From Streptomyces xanthophaeus (lineage in GTDB: Bacteria; Actinomycetota; Actinomycetes; Streptomycetales; Streptomycetaceae): DNA of 64,000 nucleotides. Made by a program: the position numbers and the translations under genes. Location: positions 4,307,501 to 4,371,500 of the forward strand of contig NZ_CP076543.1 of the NCBI RefSeq assembly GCF_030440515.1, written 5' to 3'. The notes beneath the pieces were generated by a model, which worked only from the letters and a program-made list of their open reading frames with translations, was not told where the DNA came from and searched no databases. Positions 33,301 through 41,435 of this stretch are shown piece by piece. How positions within the stretch are numbered: position 1 is the stretch's first letter; every line of letters begins with the position of its first letter.

Positions 33301-35268
33301 GTGCCGGCGGACGAGGGACGACAGGGCCTCCTGGAGGGCCGGCACGGCGGCGCGTCCGTCCGGGAAGGCCAGGACGAGCGGCAGGTGGTAGGCGGGAACC
33401 CCGCTGTTGAGCTGCTCGAAGATCCAGATGCGTTCCTGGCCGAAGGAGAGTCCGGCCCGGGTGGCCGGGCGGATCGGCTCCTCGTGCGCCGCGGGCAGCG
33501 TGCCGAGGGCCGCGGCGAGCCCGGCCGGCGTCGGGTGGGCGAACACCGTCCGCGTGTCGACCGGTACGGCGAGCACCTCGCGCAGCCGGACGACCGCGCG
33601 GACGGCGGTGAGGGACTGCCCGCCCAGGCCGAAGAAGTCGTCATGCGGGGAGACGTCGGTGAGCCCGAGCACCTCGCCCCACACCCGGCAGATGGCGGCG
33701 GTCTCCGGTCGCAGGGGGCCGTCCTCGGCCACGGGTCCCACCGAGCGGACCCGCTCGTACCCGGTACCGGCGAGGGCGTTGCGGTCGGCCTTGCCCGCGG
33801 GGGTCCGGGGCAGGGCCTCCAGCACGGCGTACCCCTGCGGCACCATGTAGGCCGGCAGGCTCCGGGAGAGGTGATCGCGGATCCGGGCCGGCAGGTCGTG
33901 CGGGGCGGTCCCCGCACCGACCGCGTACGCCACCAGCTGGGCGCCGCCCGCGGCCTCGTGGTCGACGGTGACCACGGCGTCCGTGACGAGCGGGTGGCTG
34001 CGTACGGCCGCCTCGATCTCGCCGATCTCGATGCGATGGCCGCGCACCTTGACCTGGTGATCGTTCCTGCCGAGCACCTCCAGGTCGCCCTCGGCGGTCC
34101 ACCGGGCGAGGTCACCGGTGCGGTACAGGCGCTCCCCGTCCCCGCCGAACGGGTCCGGGACGAAGCGCTCCGCGGTCAGCGCCGGACGGTTCAGGTAGCC
34201 GCGGGCCACCCCCTCACCCCCGATCCACAGCTCGCCGGTGACGCCCTGCGCGACCTCCGCACCCTGCTCGTCGACCACATGGACCCGGGTGTTGGACAGC
34301 GGCACGCCGACCGTGACCCGGCGCTCCGCCGTGTCGATGCGGGCCGCGGTGGCCCAGACGGTGGCCTCGGTCGGGCCGTACAGGTTCCACACCGTGCCGC
34401 CGGTGGCGAGCAGGTCCGCGGCGAGCTGCTGATCCAGTGCCTCGCCGCCCGAGAGGAGCACGCGCCCCCGGCCGCCCGTCCAGCCGGACGCCACGAGCAT
34501 GCGCCACGTGGTCGGCGTCGCCTGGACGACCGTCACCTGCGCGTCCTCGATGGTGGCGGCCAGCAGCTCCGGGTCGGTGTTGGCGGCCTGCGGTGCCATG
34601 ACCACGGTCGCGCCGAGCGTCAGGGGCAGGAAGAGTTCGAGCGTCGAGATGTCGAACGAGAGCGGGGTCAGCGCGAGGACGCGGTCCCCGGCGGTGAGCC
34701 CGGGACGCTCGGCCACGCTCGTCAGGAAGGAACTGATCGCCGCGTGGGCGATGCCCACGCCCTTCGGCAGCCCGGTGGATCCGGAGGTGTAGATGGCGTA
34801 CGCCAGGTGGTGCGGGCGCAGCGCGTCGCCGGGGGGCGCCGGGGCGTGCGCGCGGCCGGCCGCCGTGACGTCCTCGACCAGCAGGAGTTCCACGGCTGCG
34901 GCGGCGTCCGCCACGGCCGAGCGGGCCTGCGCGTGGTGAAGGGCGTCGCACAGCACGAGGGCCGCGCCGGAGTCCTCCCGCATGTACCGCAGCCGGTCGG
35001 CCGGGTAGCCGGGGTCCAGCGGCAGGTACGCGGCGCCCGACTTCAGGATGCCGAGCAGCGCCACCACCATGTCGACGGACCGGCCCAGGCACACGCCGAC
35101 CAGCGACTCCGGACCGATGCCGCGTGCGTGCAGCTCGGCGGCGAGCACGGCGGCCCGCCGGTCGACTTCGGCGTAGGTGGCGCGGTCCGAACCCGCGATG
35201 ACGGCAACCGAGTCAGGGGCCGTCGCGACCCGCTGCTCCCACAGTGCGACCAAGGTGGTCGGCGCCAT
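30307..35268 (-). CDS. Two-module non-ribosomal peptide synthetase, A-T-C-A-T
   Basis: 1653 aa from the ATG at 35268 (AAAGGA upstream). Order: A1 (about 10-500), T1 (FFGLGGQSL, about 545), C (about 600-1015, intact HHIASDG), A2 (about 1040-1530), T2 (FFEVGGNSL, about 1605). No epimerisation, methylation or terminal TE domain. Pocket residues of A1 read D-I-L-Q-L-G-L-V-W-K, the glycine pattern. A2 reads D-N-W-N-F-G-E-V-T-K, which I do not recognise; diaminopropionate is suggested by the adjacent synthesis genes. Starting with an A domain, it could release a dipeptide via the free thioesterase. Confidence 0.92.
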   Translation of the reverse strand: MAPTTLVALWEQRVATAPDSVAVIAGSDRATYAEVDRRAAVLAAELHARGIGPESLVGVCLGRSVDMVVALLGILKSGAAYLPLDPGYPADRLRYMREDSGAALVLCDALHHAQARSAVADAAAAVELLLVEDVTAAGRAHAPAPPGDALRPHHLAYAIYTSGSTGLPKGVGIAHAAISSFLTSVAERPGLTAGDRVLALTPLSFDISTLELFLPLTLGATVVMAPQAANTDPELLAATIEDAQVTVVQATPTTWRMLVASGWTGGRGRVLLSGGEALDQQLAADLLATGGTVWNLYGPTEATVWATAARIDTAERRVTVGVPLSNTRVHVVDEQGAEVAQGVTGELWIGGEGVARGYLNRPALTAERFVPDPFGGDGERLYRTGDLARWTAEGDLEVLGRNDHQVKVRGHRIEIGEIEAAVRSHPLVTDAVVTVDHEAAGGAQLVAYAVGAGTAPHDLPARIRDHLSRSLPAYMVPQGYAVLEALPRTPAGKADRNALAGTGYERVRSVGPVAEDGPLRPETAAICRVWGEVLGLTDVSPHDDFFGLGGQSLTAVRAVVRLREVLAVPVDTRTVFAHPTPAGLAAALGTLPAAHEEPIRPATRAGLSFGQERIWIFEQLNSGVPAYHLPLVLAFPDGRAAVPALQEALSSLVRRHEVLRTTLREVDGLAEPQVQPAAPVHITRIETSEEALDALLTERIRIPFALDEAPLLRADLLHTPQRDLLLLTLHHIASDGTSLDLVVRELGTHYADLCAGRQPAEPAPPVQYADFAQWQRERLDDEELERLLGYWREQLAGVPALELPTDRPRPAIAGHHGRRELFRVPARLADRVRALCKAEGITLFMGLLAPLQVLLGRYADATDVAVGTLIGGRQRAETADAVGYFVNTAVLRTDLSGDPSWRELLGRVREVAKEAYAHQELPFEKLVEQLCPQRDLSRNPLFQVLFALDEEAPAGVLTEVYDRKELEGRLGSARFDLAFDVTDHAAQGGDLSVSIEYATALFDHAFVQRLGAHFVRVLEQMVGDSAARLSRLEILDPRELRSLSRGELAVPLPEPSTLVRMWDAQVHATPDGVCLVGDGESLTFTETDRRAAALARVLRAKGVGPERLVGVCLERSVEMVVALLAVLKAGGAYVPLDPGYPADRIQHLLDDSGVRLVIADPGHGSAALLPGSVTLVPVTEGADLPAEHGDLDGPQAEPQHLAYVIYTSGSTGKPKGVAITHANITAFLEWNQRVCRLTGQDRALLNHSVAFDNSVWEIFQCLVSGAQLHLASSTAAYDPQAFLRELSERGITTLNATPSQMRILLEAADDVAEGLASVRLLFTGAEAVPHDVARRILAVTAEGCEVFNEYGPTEATVTSAYCPITEDLLGRHAHRPSVPFGRATDNARLYVLDPQLRPVVPGCRGQLFVGGIAVGRGYLGQPARTAQAYLPDPFAEETGARMYATGDVVQLLPDGNLVFLGRNDHQVKVRGFRIELGEIESVLRTHPAVADCAVAVRRTTTGVEQLAAYVIPEDAAPADPAPVQADLRAHLAEQLPSYMVPQSYTAIGAIPLTPNGKVDRDALPAPQPTAAEPVTAQDLTKAQLLVAEVWQETLGIETSLGADADFFEVGGNSLAVTRVAARLGERLGRRVSPVLVFRHPTVAELAEALEEAP

Positions 35269-35305
35269 GAACTGATCCTTTCTCAACCCCAGAGGGGGAC
35301 GTCTG

Positions 35306-36052
35306 TCAACTCCAGGCGGGGGCGGTGTGCGCGATCGACTCCGCCAGCAGGCCCTCCGCGCCGCGCACGTAGAGGTGATCGCCGGGGAACATCCGCAGGT
35401 CGAATCCGCCCGTGGTGTGATCGCGCCAGGCGGCCAGCTCCGCGGCGCGGACGGTCTCGTCCCCGGAGCCGCCGAGCACGGTGAACGGGCAGGGCAGCGG
35501 CACCTCGTACGACGGCGCGTACGTCTCGCTCACGGTCAGATCCGCGCGCATCATGGGGAGCAGCAGCTCCTGCAGCTCGGGATCGAGGCCGGCCAGTTCC
35601 GCACGCCCGAGCCGCTCCAGCAGGTCGGCGTCCGGCAGAGCGTGCAACTGGTCCCGGTCCGGTACCTGCGGTGCGCGCATCGCGGACAGGAACAGCCGGG
35701 CGGGCAGCCGCGCGCCCGTGTCGCGCAGCCGGTGGGCCACCGCGAAGGCGAGCTGTGCGCCCATGCTGTGCCCGAAGAAGGCGAAGGGCAGCTCCGAGCG
35801 CCCTGCGATCAGCGGCGCCAGCTCGTCCACCACGGCGTCCACGGAGAGCAGGCACGGCTCGGCGAACCGGTTCTCCCGGCCCGGCAGCTGTACGGAGCAG
35901 ACCTCGACGCTGTCCGGGAAGTGCCCGGCCAGCTGGTACGAGGAGGCGCCGGCGCCGGCATGGGGGAACACGAACAGGCGGCGGTCCGCCGTCCCCTCCC
36001 GGCTGCCCAGGCCGCGCAGCCACAGCGGCGCGGTGTCGGTGTCGGTGCTCAT
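35306..36052 (-). CDS. Type II thioesterase
   Basis: 248 aa from the ATG at 36052, overlapping the MbtH stop as ATGA. Alpha/beta hydrolase with PHAGAGASSYQLAGHFP at the oxyanion region, nucleophile GHSMGAQ, and His in FPGDHLYVRG. Stand-alone TEs of this class remove misloaded acyl groups from NRPS carriers; since the NRPS lacks a TE domain, it may also release the product. Confidence 0.9.
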   Translation of the reverse strand: MSTDTDTAPLWLRGLGSREGTADRRLFVFPHAGAGASSYQLAGHFPDSVEVCSVQLPGRENRFAEPCLLSVDAVVDELAPLIAGRSELPFAFFGHSMGAQLAFAVAHRLRDTGARLPARLFLSAMRAPQVPDRDQLHALPDADLLERLGRAELAGLDPELQELLLPMMRADLTVSETYAPSYEVPLPCPFTVLGGSGDETVRAAELAAWRDHTTGGFDLRMFPGDHLYVRGAEGLLAESIAHTAPAWS

Positions 36053-36270
36053 CGCGCCGGGACCTGTGCCTCGGGCGCGGACGGAGCGACGCGTACGGAG
36101 CGCGGCGTCAGGTCGGTCCACACCTCTTCGATGTGGGCGAGGCACTCCTGCTTGGTGCCCTCGGCGCCCACCGCCGTCCAGCCGGCGGGCAGGTCGCGAT
36201 CGGCGAACCAGATCGAGTACTGCTCCTCGTGGTTGACGACGGTCACGTAGCGCTCTTCCTGGCTGCTCAT
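36049..36270 (-). CDS. MbtH-like protein
   Basis: 73 aa from the ATG at 36270. MbtH signature: NHEEQYSIWFADRDLPAGW and EVWTDLTPRSV. The usual Pro after the first Trp is Phe. MbtH proteins bind adenylation domains and are often needed for their folding or activity; it most likely serves the two A domains of the NRPS. It lies 2 nt after the SbnB stop and overlaps the thioesterase start. Confidence 0.92.
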   Translation of the reverse strand: MSSQEERYVTVVNHEEQYSIWFADRDLPAGWTAVGAEGTKQECLAHIEEVWTDLTPRSVRVAPSAPEAQVPAR

Positions 36271-36272
36271 GA

Positions 36273-37292
36273 TCAGGCCTCCACACCGTCGAAGAAGCCG
36301 GCCGCGCGGTAGCCCTTGCCGGCTGCGACGACCCGGTCGTGCACCCACTTGCCGACGGCGAGGTCCAGTACGCCGAGGCCGAACGGGGCGAAGACCGCGG
36401 GGCGTCCGGGCTCCCTGGCGGCTCGCCCGCCCAGCAGATCGCCGATGGTTCCGTCGATGAAGTCGCGGTTGCCGGTCAGCTGCTCGGTCAGGTGCAGCGA
36501 GGTGCGCTCGCGCACGGCGTGGTCCACGTCGTCGGTGAAGTTCTGCGCGGCGAGGACCACCTCGGGAGCCAGGTCGCGCAGCGAGAGGTGGAGCACCACC
36601 GGTCCGTGCGCCACGAGCTGCGGATCGTGCAGGTGTGGCTCGCCCGCGACGGTGGTGAGCACGACCAGGTCGCAGTCGGTGAACGCGTCCTCGACGCGCT
36701 CGGCGATCTCCACCTCGGCGGTGGAGTCCGCCTTCAGGACCCGGCCGTAGCGCTCGGCGGCGTCCCGGTCGAGGTCGAAGAGCCGGAAGGCGCCGATCTC
36801 CCAGTCCAGGTCCCGCAGGAACTTCCACACGTGCTGGGCGATCAGGCCGGTGCCGACGACGCCGACCCGGCGGGCCCGCCGTCCACCGAGCAGTGCCTCG
36901 GCGCCGAGTACCGCGGAGGCCGCGGTCCGGGTGGCGGAGATGATCGAGGACTCCATGCAGGCGAACGGGAACCCGTTGGCGCAGTCGTTGAGGATCAGCG
37001 TGGCGGAGGCGCGGGGGATCCCGTGCTTGGTGTTGTCGGGGAAGCTGGCGATCCACTTGTTGCCCGCGACGTCGAACTCGCCACCGAGGTAGGCCGGCAG
37101 GGAGATGACGCGCGAGCGGCTCTGATGCGGGAACCGCAGGAAGGAGCTGTGCGGGTTGGAGCTCTGGCCGGCGTCGTGCGTCAGATAGGCGGCGCGGACC
37201 ACCTCCAGGATCTCCGGGCGGCTGCCCTCGACCTCCGCGGCGACGGAGGCCGCGTCGATCACCGTCATGGTCGGCGGGGTCATGGCGTGCAT
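36273..37292 (-). CDS. sbnB: 2,3-diaminopropionate biosynthesis protein SbnB
   Basis: 339 aa from the ATG at 37292, chosen for the GGAG about ten bases upstream; an ATG at 37283 overlapping the SbnA stop as ATGA is possible. Ornithine cyclodeaminase/mu-crystallin family with Rossmann motif VGVVGTGLIAQHVW and the SbnB-like NKWIASFPDNTKHGIPRA. SbnB oxidatively cleaves N-(1-amino-1-carboxyethyl)glutamate to L-2,3-diaminopropionate and 2-oxoglutarate with NAD. The pairing with SbnA makes the assignment firm. Confidence 0.9.
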   Translation of the reverse strand: MHAMTPPTMTVIDAASVAAEVEGSRPEILEVVRAAYLTHDAGQSSNPHSSFLRFPHQSRSRVISLPAYLGGEFDVAGNKWIASFPDNTKHGIPRASATLILNDCANGFPFACMESSIISATRTAASAVLGAEALLGGRRARRVGVVGTGLIAQHVWKFLRDLDWEIGAFRLFDLDRDAAERYGRVLKADSTAEVEIAERVEDAFTDCDLVVLTTVAGEPHLHDPQLVAHGPVVLHLSLRDLAPEVVLAAQNFTDDVDHAVRERTSLHLTEQLTGNRDFIDGTIGDLLGGRAAREPGRPAVFAPFGLGVLDLAVGKWVHDRVVAAGKGYRAAGFFDGVEA

Positions 37293-38326
37293 GTGAGCTG
37301 TTCTCCTTCGGTGCGCGGCCGGTCCTGTGCGAGGGCGGAGTGCAGTGCATCCTCCGCGCGCAGTCGCTGGATCCAGTCGTGGTCGTAAACGGTCTTGAGG
37401 TAGGCGTGCCCGCGGTCCGCGGCGAGGAAGGCCACGGTGGGGCGGCGCCCGACGGGCCGGTTCCGTGCGAAGTAGCTCCGGATCGCGGCGTAGATGCTGC
37501 CGGTCGATCCGCCGGCGAACAGCCCGTACCGGGCGAGCAGTTCGTGGCAGCTCTCGGCGGCCCGGACCTCGGAGACGATCTCGACGTCGTCGATCAGGGC
37601 CTGCTCGCACAGCGGCGGCACGATGCTGGACCCGATGCCCGGGATCCTGCGCTTCCTGGGCGGTCCGCCGAAGATCACCGATCCTTCGGTGTCCACGGCC
37701 ACCACGACGCACTGCGGGAACTCTTCCTTGACCCTGCGCGAGACCCCCGCGATGGTGCCACCGGTGCCCACGCCGACGAACAGGTAGTCGATCACGCCGG
37801 CGTCCTTGACCAGCTCTCCGGCGGTGAAGCGGTAGTGCGCTTCGAGCGCGTCCGGGTTCGCGTACTGGTTGGGCCAGTAGGCATGGGGAAGTTCGGTCAG
37901 CAGGTCCTGGACCCGGGCCAGACGGGTCTTCAGGTACCCGCCCGTGGCGTCCAGGTCGACCACTCGCTCGACACGCGTGCACAGGGTGCGCAGGTGCTCT
38001 TCCGTGCCCGCGTTGCAGTTGGGGTCGATGACCGGGACGAACGGAATACCCAGCAGGCGGCAGTAGAAGGCCAGCGCCAGGGCGAAGTTTCCGGACGAGG
38101 ATTCCACGACAGTGGTGCCGTGGAGGATCTCTCCACGGACGATCGCCTGCTCCAGGATCCAAAGTGCCGAACGATCCTTGGTGCTGCCGGTCGGATTACA
38201 GAATTCCAGCTTGGCAACAATATTCAGTTCGTCATCTTCGAGAGGAATCAGCGGGGTCCCCGCCAGGCCGTTGCGGAGCTGCCTGATTCGCTCGACCAGC
38301 GCCTTGTCGGCATGTCTTTGAACCAT
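37280..38326 (-). CDS. sbnA: 2,3-diaminopropionate biosynthesis protein SbnA
   Basis: 348 aa. PLP fold-type II, cysteine synthase-like: PLP Lys in NPTGSTKDRS, ESSSGNFALALAF, and phosphate loop VGTGGTIAG. SbnA replaces the phosphate of O-phospho-L-serine with the amino group of L-glutamate, making the SbnB substrate. It is the first gene of the right operon; the 156-bp gap to the LuxR-type gene upstream should hold the promoter. The stop lies inside the start region of sbnB. Confidence 0.92.
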   Translation of the reverse strand: MVQRHADKALVERIRQLRNGLAGTPLIPLEDDELNIVAKLEFCNPTGSTKDRSALWILEQAIVRGEILHGTTVVESSSGNFALALAFYCRLLGIPFVPVIDPNCNAGTEEHLRTLCTRVERVVDLDATGGYLKTRLARVQDLLTELPHAYWPNQYANPDALEAHYRFTAGELVKDAGVIDYLFVGVGTGGTIAGVSRRVKEEFPQCVVVAVDTEGSVIFGGPPRKRRIPGIGSSIVPPLCEQALIDDVEIVSEVRAAESCHELLARYGLFAGGSTGSIYAAIRSYFARNRPVGRRPTVAFLAADRGHAYLKTVYDHDWIQRLRAEDALHSALAQDRPRTEGEQLTCTP

Positions 38327-38482
38327 GATCCGACTCTGGCACGCCGAATTCCGGACGGGCTCAAGCGCGACTCAAGCACGATCTGCCGGGGCTGTGCTGA
38401 TGCCGGCCCGGGGTGGCCGCGGCGGTTCCGCCGCCCCGTTCAACCGCACCTCGCGGGCAGTTGAACGGGCCTGGCGGGCACG

Positions 38483-39481
38483 TCACTCCGCGGCGCTGTC
38501 CAAGTGGCCGCGGCGTACGGCCTCGACGCCCGCCTGGAAGCGGCTGCGGGCCTCCAGCTGGGTGAGCAGGCCCGACACGGTCCTGCGCACGGTCCGGGCC
38601 GAGACCCCGAGCTGGTGGGCGATCGCGTCATCGGTGAGCCCGCGCGCCATCAGGCGCAGCACTTCGGCCTGGTGCGAGGTCAGGTCCTCCGGAGCCCGCT
38701 CCGGACTCACGCCCAGGGGCTGTGCCGACTGCCATACGGACTCGAAGAGCGCCGATATCAGCGTGATGGTGCCCGCGTTCTCCACCATCACCGCGCCTGC
38801 TCCGGTGTTCTGGCTGTCGGTCGCGATGAGGGCGATGCGCTGGTCGACGAGAATGAGACGGTTGGGCAGGGAGGGAGCAGTACGGATCATGCCCCCGTGG
38901 GCGACCAGCCATTCGGCATGGGCGACGGTGGGCGCATCGCGCCGGATGCTGTCGAGATAGACGGTGCGCATGCGGATTCCCTGTTCGAGCAACCGCAGGT
39001 TGAGAGGCCGTGACGCGACCATGTTCTCCGGCGTCTGCGGCCCCCCGGGGGCGAACGTCAGGAATTCTTCCTGTACTTGCGTCGTGAGAATCTCTATCTG
39101 TTCCCTGATGGCGTCGACGCCCGCCACGTAGTGGAATCCCGCCCCGGCTCCCGGAGCGTACTGATGGGCGAACTGGGCCATCGTCTCCGCGACCACCGCG
39201 CGGCTCGCCTCGACGCGCTGCTGATGCGCGGCCAATTCGGCCTGTTGCTGGGCAAGCAGGGCTTCCAGACCGAGGAGGGGGTTTACCGGACGTACCTGGG
39301 TGTGGTCCTCTGTCGAGCGTCGGACGAGCGCGAGCCGGCTCAACCGGTCGAGCGCATCACGCACCGCGTCGGCCGGCAGTCCGAGGGAGTCCGCCCAATC
39401 GGCGACGCCTCCCTCCGGGCGGGACAGCATGGTCCGGTACACGACCTCCGCGACCGAATCGATGCCCAGTCCAGAAAGCAA
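38483..39481 (-). CDS. LuxR-type transcriptional regulator with TrmB-like N-terminus
   Basis: 332 aa. The C-terminal 65 residues form a LuxR HTH (SHQAEVLRLMARGLTDDAIAHQLGVSARTVRRTVSGLLTQL). The N-terminus (about 1-60) is a winged-helix-like segment (SVAEVVYRTMLSRPEGGVADWADSLGLPADAVRDALDRLS), followed by a coiled region and a PLD/TrmB-like sensor (QVQEEFLTFAPGG). Regulators of this shape sit in many Streptomyces clusters. It is transcribed towards sbnA and may control both operons. Confidence 0.85.
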   Translation of the reverse strand: MLSGLGIDSVAEVVYRTMLSRPEGGVADWADSLGLPADAVRDALDRLSRLALVRRSTEDHTQVRPVNPLLGLEALLAQQQAELAAHQQRVEASRAVVAETMAQFAHQYAPGAGAGFHYVAGVDAIREQIEILTTQVQEEFLTFAPGGPQTPENMVASRPLNLRLLEQGIRMRTVYLDSIRRDAPTVAHAEWLVAHGGMIRTAPSLPNRLILVDQRIALIATDSQNTGAGAVMVENAGTITLISALFESVWQSAQPLGVSPERAPEDLTSHQAEVLRLMARGLTDDAIAHQLGVSARTVRRTVSGLLTQLEARSRFQAGVEAVRRGHLDSAAE

Positions 39482-39669
39482 TGGGACTCCCCCCTGGATG
39501 TCCGATTCCCTGAATGCAAACCGATAGGTAACCCCGGAGATTACATGAAGGCCCAGGTCCGAGCAGTGATGGGGATTACGTGCGGCTCCACCGCGCCAGG
39601 GGTCCTTGCGGCAAGGAACGTCGTGGCACGCGCGCCGCGAATGTCCACTTTCTTACGGTAGGTAAAGTT

Positions 39670-39966
39670 TTGTACCTCGTTCACGTCTACCTGGCGCCCC
39701 ACCCGGCCGGTACGGCGCTGCCCATGGACGTGGCGGCACTCGTCACCCGGGCCGCCGCGCGGGCCCCGGAGATCCTGCACGTCACCGTGCACCCGACGGA
39801 CGGACCCGGTCCGGTCATCGGCGTCTACCTCAGGTCGGCGGCGCCCGAGCTCGCCGAGTCCGCGGCACGTGTGGCCTGGTGGAGAGCCGTGGGCGAACGG
39901 CCGTGGCTGGGCGAGTGGTCCCTGCTGCGGGCGTCGGTGTCCCTGGCACCGGACAGCGTCGGATGA
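39670..39966 (+). CDS. Possible small protein of unknown function
   Basis: 98 aa if it starts at the TTG at 39670 (GGTAGG about eight bases upstream), giving a protein opening YLVHVYLAPHPAGTALPMD. The sequence is regular for a folded protein: a beta strand, a helix (VAALVTRAAARAPE), strands and a second helix (ESAARVAWWRAVG). Codon use is coding-like. The TTG start and lack of a recognised family keep confidence moderate. It lies between divergent regulators. Confidence 0.45.
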   Translation: MYLVHVYLAPHPAGTALPMDVAALVTRAAARAPEILHVTVHPTDGPGPVIGVYLRSAAPELAESAARVAWWRAVGERPWLGEWSLLRASVSLAPDSVG

Positions 39967-40137
39967 TCCCCGTCCGGGCCGATTCGTACCGTGCGAGCAG
40001 CCGTCTTCCTGTCCACATGCGGACATGACCGCTCTGCCCCTCCCCGGAACCCTTCACTCCCCCCTTGTGTACCGGCCATATTCGGTGTCGGGGCCGATCG
40101 GAGCCCCGGAGAACGTGGTACGAGGGGGAACAGAAAG

Positions 40138-40347
40138 ATGATGACGGTTCGTCGGGTCGCAGGTTTCGGTGTCGCGGTCGCTGCTGTGCTGACGATGGCC
40201 CTGGGCGTGGCCGGGGTGGGCCCCGCACAGCCGGCGTCGCACCGGGTCCAGAGCCTGGCGGACGACGCGGGCTGGCAGTCGCCCACCCCCCGCACGGTGG
40301 CCGCTTCCGGTCAGCAGACGTTCCGGTACGACGCGGGCTGGCAGTGA
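40138..40347 (+). CDS. Small secreted peptide with two DAGWQ repeats
   Basis: 69 aa. GAGGGGG lies nine bases before the ATG. Residues 1-32 (RR, then GFGVAVAAVLTMALGVAGVG) are a signal peptide ending near AQPA. The mature part of about 37 residues contains DDAGWQ (42-47) and ends in YDAGWQ (64-69); the coding DNA of the two repeats shares 18 identical bases 66 nt apart. The stop overlaps the start of the StrR-like regulator as GTGA. A signalling or precursor peptide is possible; no modification enzyme is adjacent. Confidence 0.7.
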   Translation: MMTVRRVAGFGVAVAAVLTMALGVAGVGPAQPASHRVQSLADDAGWQSPTPRTVAASGQQTFRYDAGWQ

Positions 40348-41354
40348 CGGTCCCACCCCGGGGGAGAACGGCCGCGGAGCACCTGCTCGCACTGCGGGAC
40401 GAGCTGCCCCGGCTGCCGGTGGAGAGCGTTCCGGTGAAAGCACTGAAGATCAGCGGCTCTCCCCGTTCCAGGACGGAGAGTCCGGAACACGCACGCACGC
40501 TCCTGGAAGCCGGCGACCGGCTTCCACCGGTTCTGGTCCACCACCCGTCGATGGTGGTCATCGACGGGATCCACCGGGTCCGGGCGGCCGAGATGCGGGG
40601 CCGGGCCACCATCCCCGTCCGCTTCTTCCGCGGCAGTACGGAAGAGGGCCGGCTCCTGGCCGTGGCCCTGAACGTGACCCACGGCCTTCCCCTGTCCCTG
40701 GCGGAACGCACCGCAGCGGCCGAGCGCATCCTCGCCGCACACCCCACCTGGTCGGACCGGTCGGTGGCAGCGGTCGCGGGCCTCTCCGCCGGCAGGACGG
40801 CCGCCCTGCGCCGCAGGCTTCTCGGCACGCCCGGACCCGGCGCCGTGCGCGTGGGACGTGACGGCCGCGCAAGGCCCCTGGACCCCTCGCGGGGCCGGGA
40901 GCTGGCGGCCTCGCTCATCAGGAGCAATCCGCAGGCCTCACTGCGTGAGATCGCGAAGGAGGCCGGGATCTCTCCGGCCACCGTCGCGAAGGTAAGGGAC
41001 CACCTGGCGCGCGAGGACGGCACGACCGTCCCCCCGGAGGGCTCGCGGGCCGCACAGGCCTCGGGGGCCTCGCGGGCAACCGGGGCCGGCATCGGCCGCG
41101 GCGCACCCGCCGCCGGCCGGGGACAGCCGTCGGACCTGGGCGAAATCCACCGGCTGCTGCGCGGTGATCCCTCGCTGCGCTTCACCGAATCAGGGCGCTC
41201 CGTACTGCGTCTCCTGGATTCCGGTGCCGCCGTCGCTCTGAACAGGGCAGAGATCGCGGCCAGTCTGCCCGCGCACTGCAAGACCGCCGTGGCCCAGCTC
41301 GCGCGGGCCTACGCGCAGAGCTGGCAGCTCCTCGCCAACGAGGTCGCACGGTGA
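40344..41354 (+). CDS. StrR-like regulator with ParB-type domain
   Basis: 336 aa from the GTG at 40344, inside the stop of the preceding peptide gene. The ParB-like part is clear (LPVESVPVKALKISGSPRS, LPPVLVHHPSMVVIDGIHRVRAAEMRG), followed by LNVTHGLPLSLAERTAAAERIL and HTH segments (WSDRSVAAVAGLSAGRT; SLREIAKEAGISPATVAKVRDHL), which matches StrR-family activators of antibiotic clusters. The C-terminal 60 residues (LGEIHRLLRGDPSLRF) are extra. It should bind DNA as pathway-specific activator. Its translation depends on that of the small peptide. Confidence 0.83.
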   Translation: MTVPPRGRTAAEHLLALRDELPRLPVESVPVKALKISGSPRSRTESPEHARTLLEAGDRLPPVLVHHPSMVVIDGIHRVRAAEMRGRATIPVRFFRGSTEEGRLLAVALNVTHGLPLSLAERTAAAERILAAHPTWSDRSVAAVAGLSAGRTAALRRRLLGTPGPGAVRVGRDGRARPLDPSRGRELAASLIRSNPQASLREIAKEAGISPATVAKVRDHLAREDGTTVPPEGSRAAQASGASRATGAGIGRGAPAAGRGQPSDLGEIHRLLRGDPSLRFTESGRSVLRLLDSGAAVALNRAEIAASLPAHCKTAVAQLARAYAQSWQLLANEVAR

Positions 41355-41435
41355 TCCGGACACCCCGGTCGCAGCCGTAGCGGACCGCCAAGAGTCCAAC
41401 CCGAGTACCTGCACGTGTGCGGGGATGGAGATGCA

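Noticed and set aside
30235..35484. A 1749-codon open frame opposite the NRPS
   Set aside because: It is the mirror of a high-GC coding strand; composition is His/Gly/Arg/Val-rich without domains, while the minus strand encodes a complete A-T-C-A-T synthetase.
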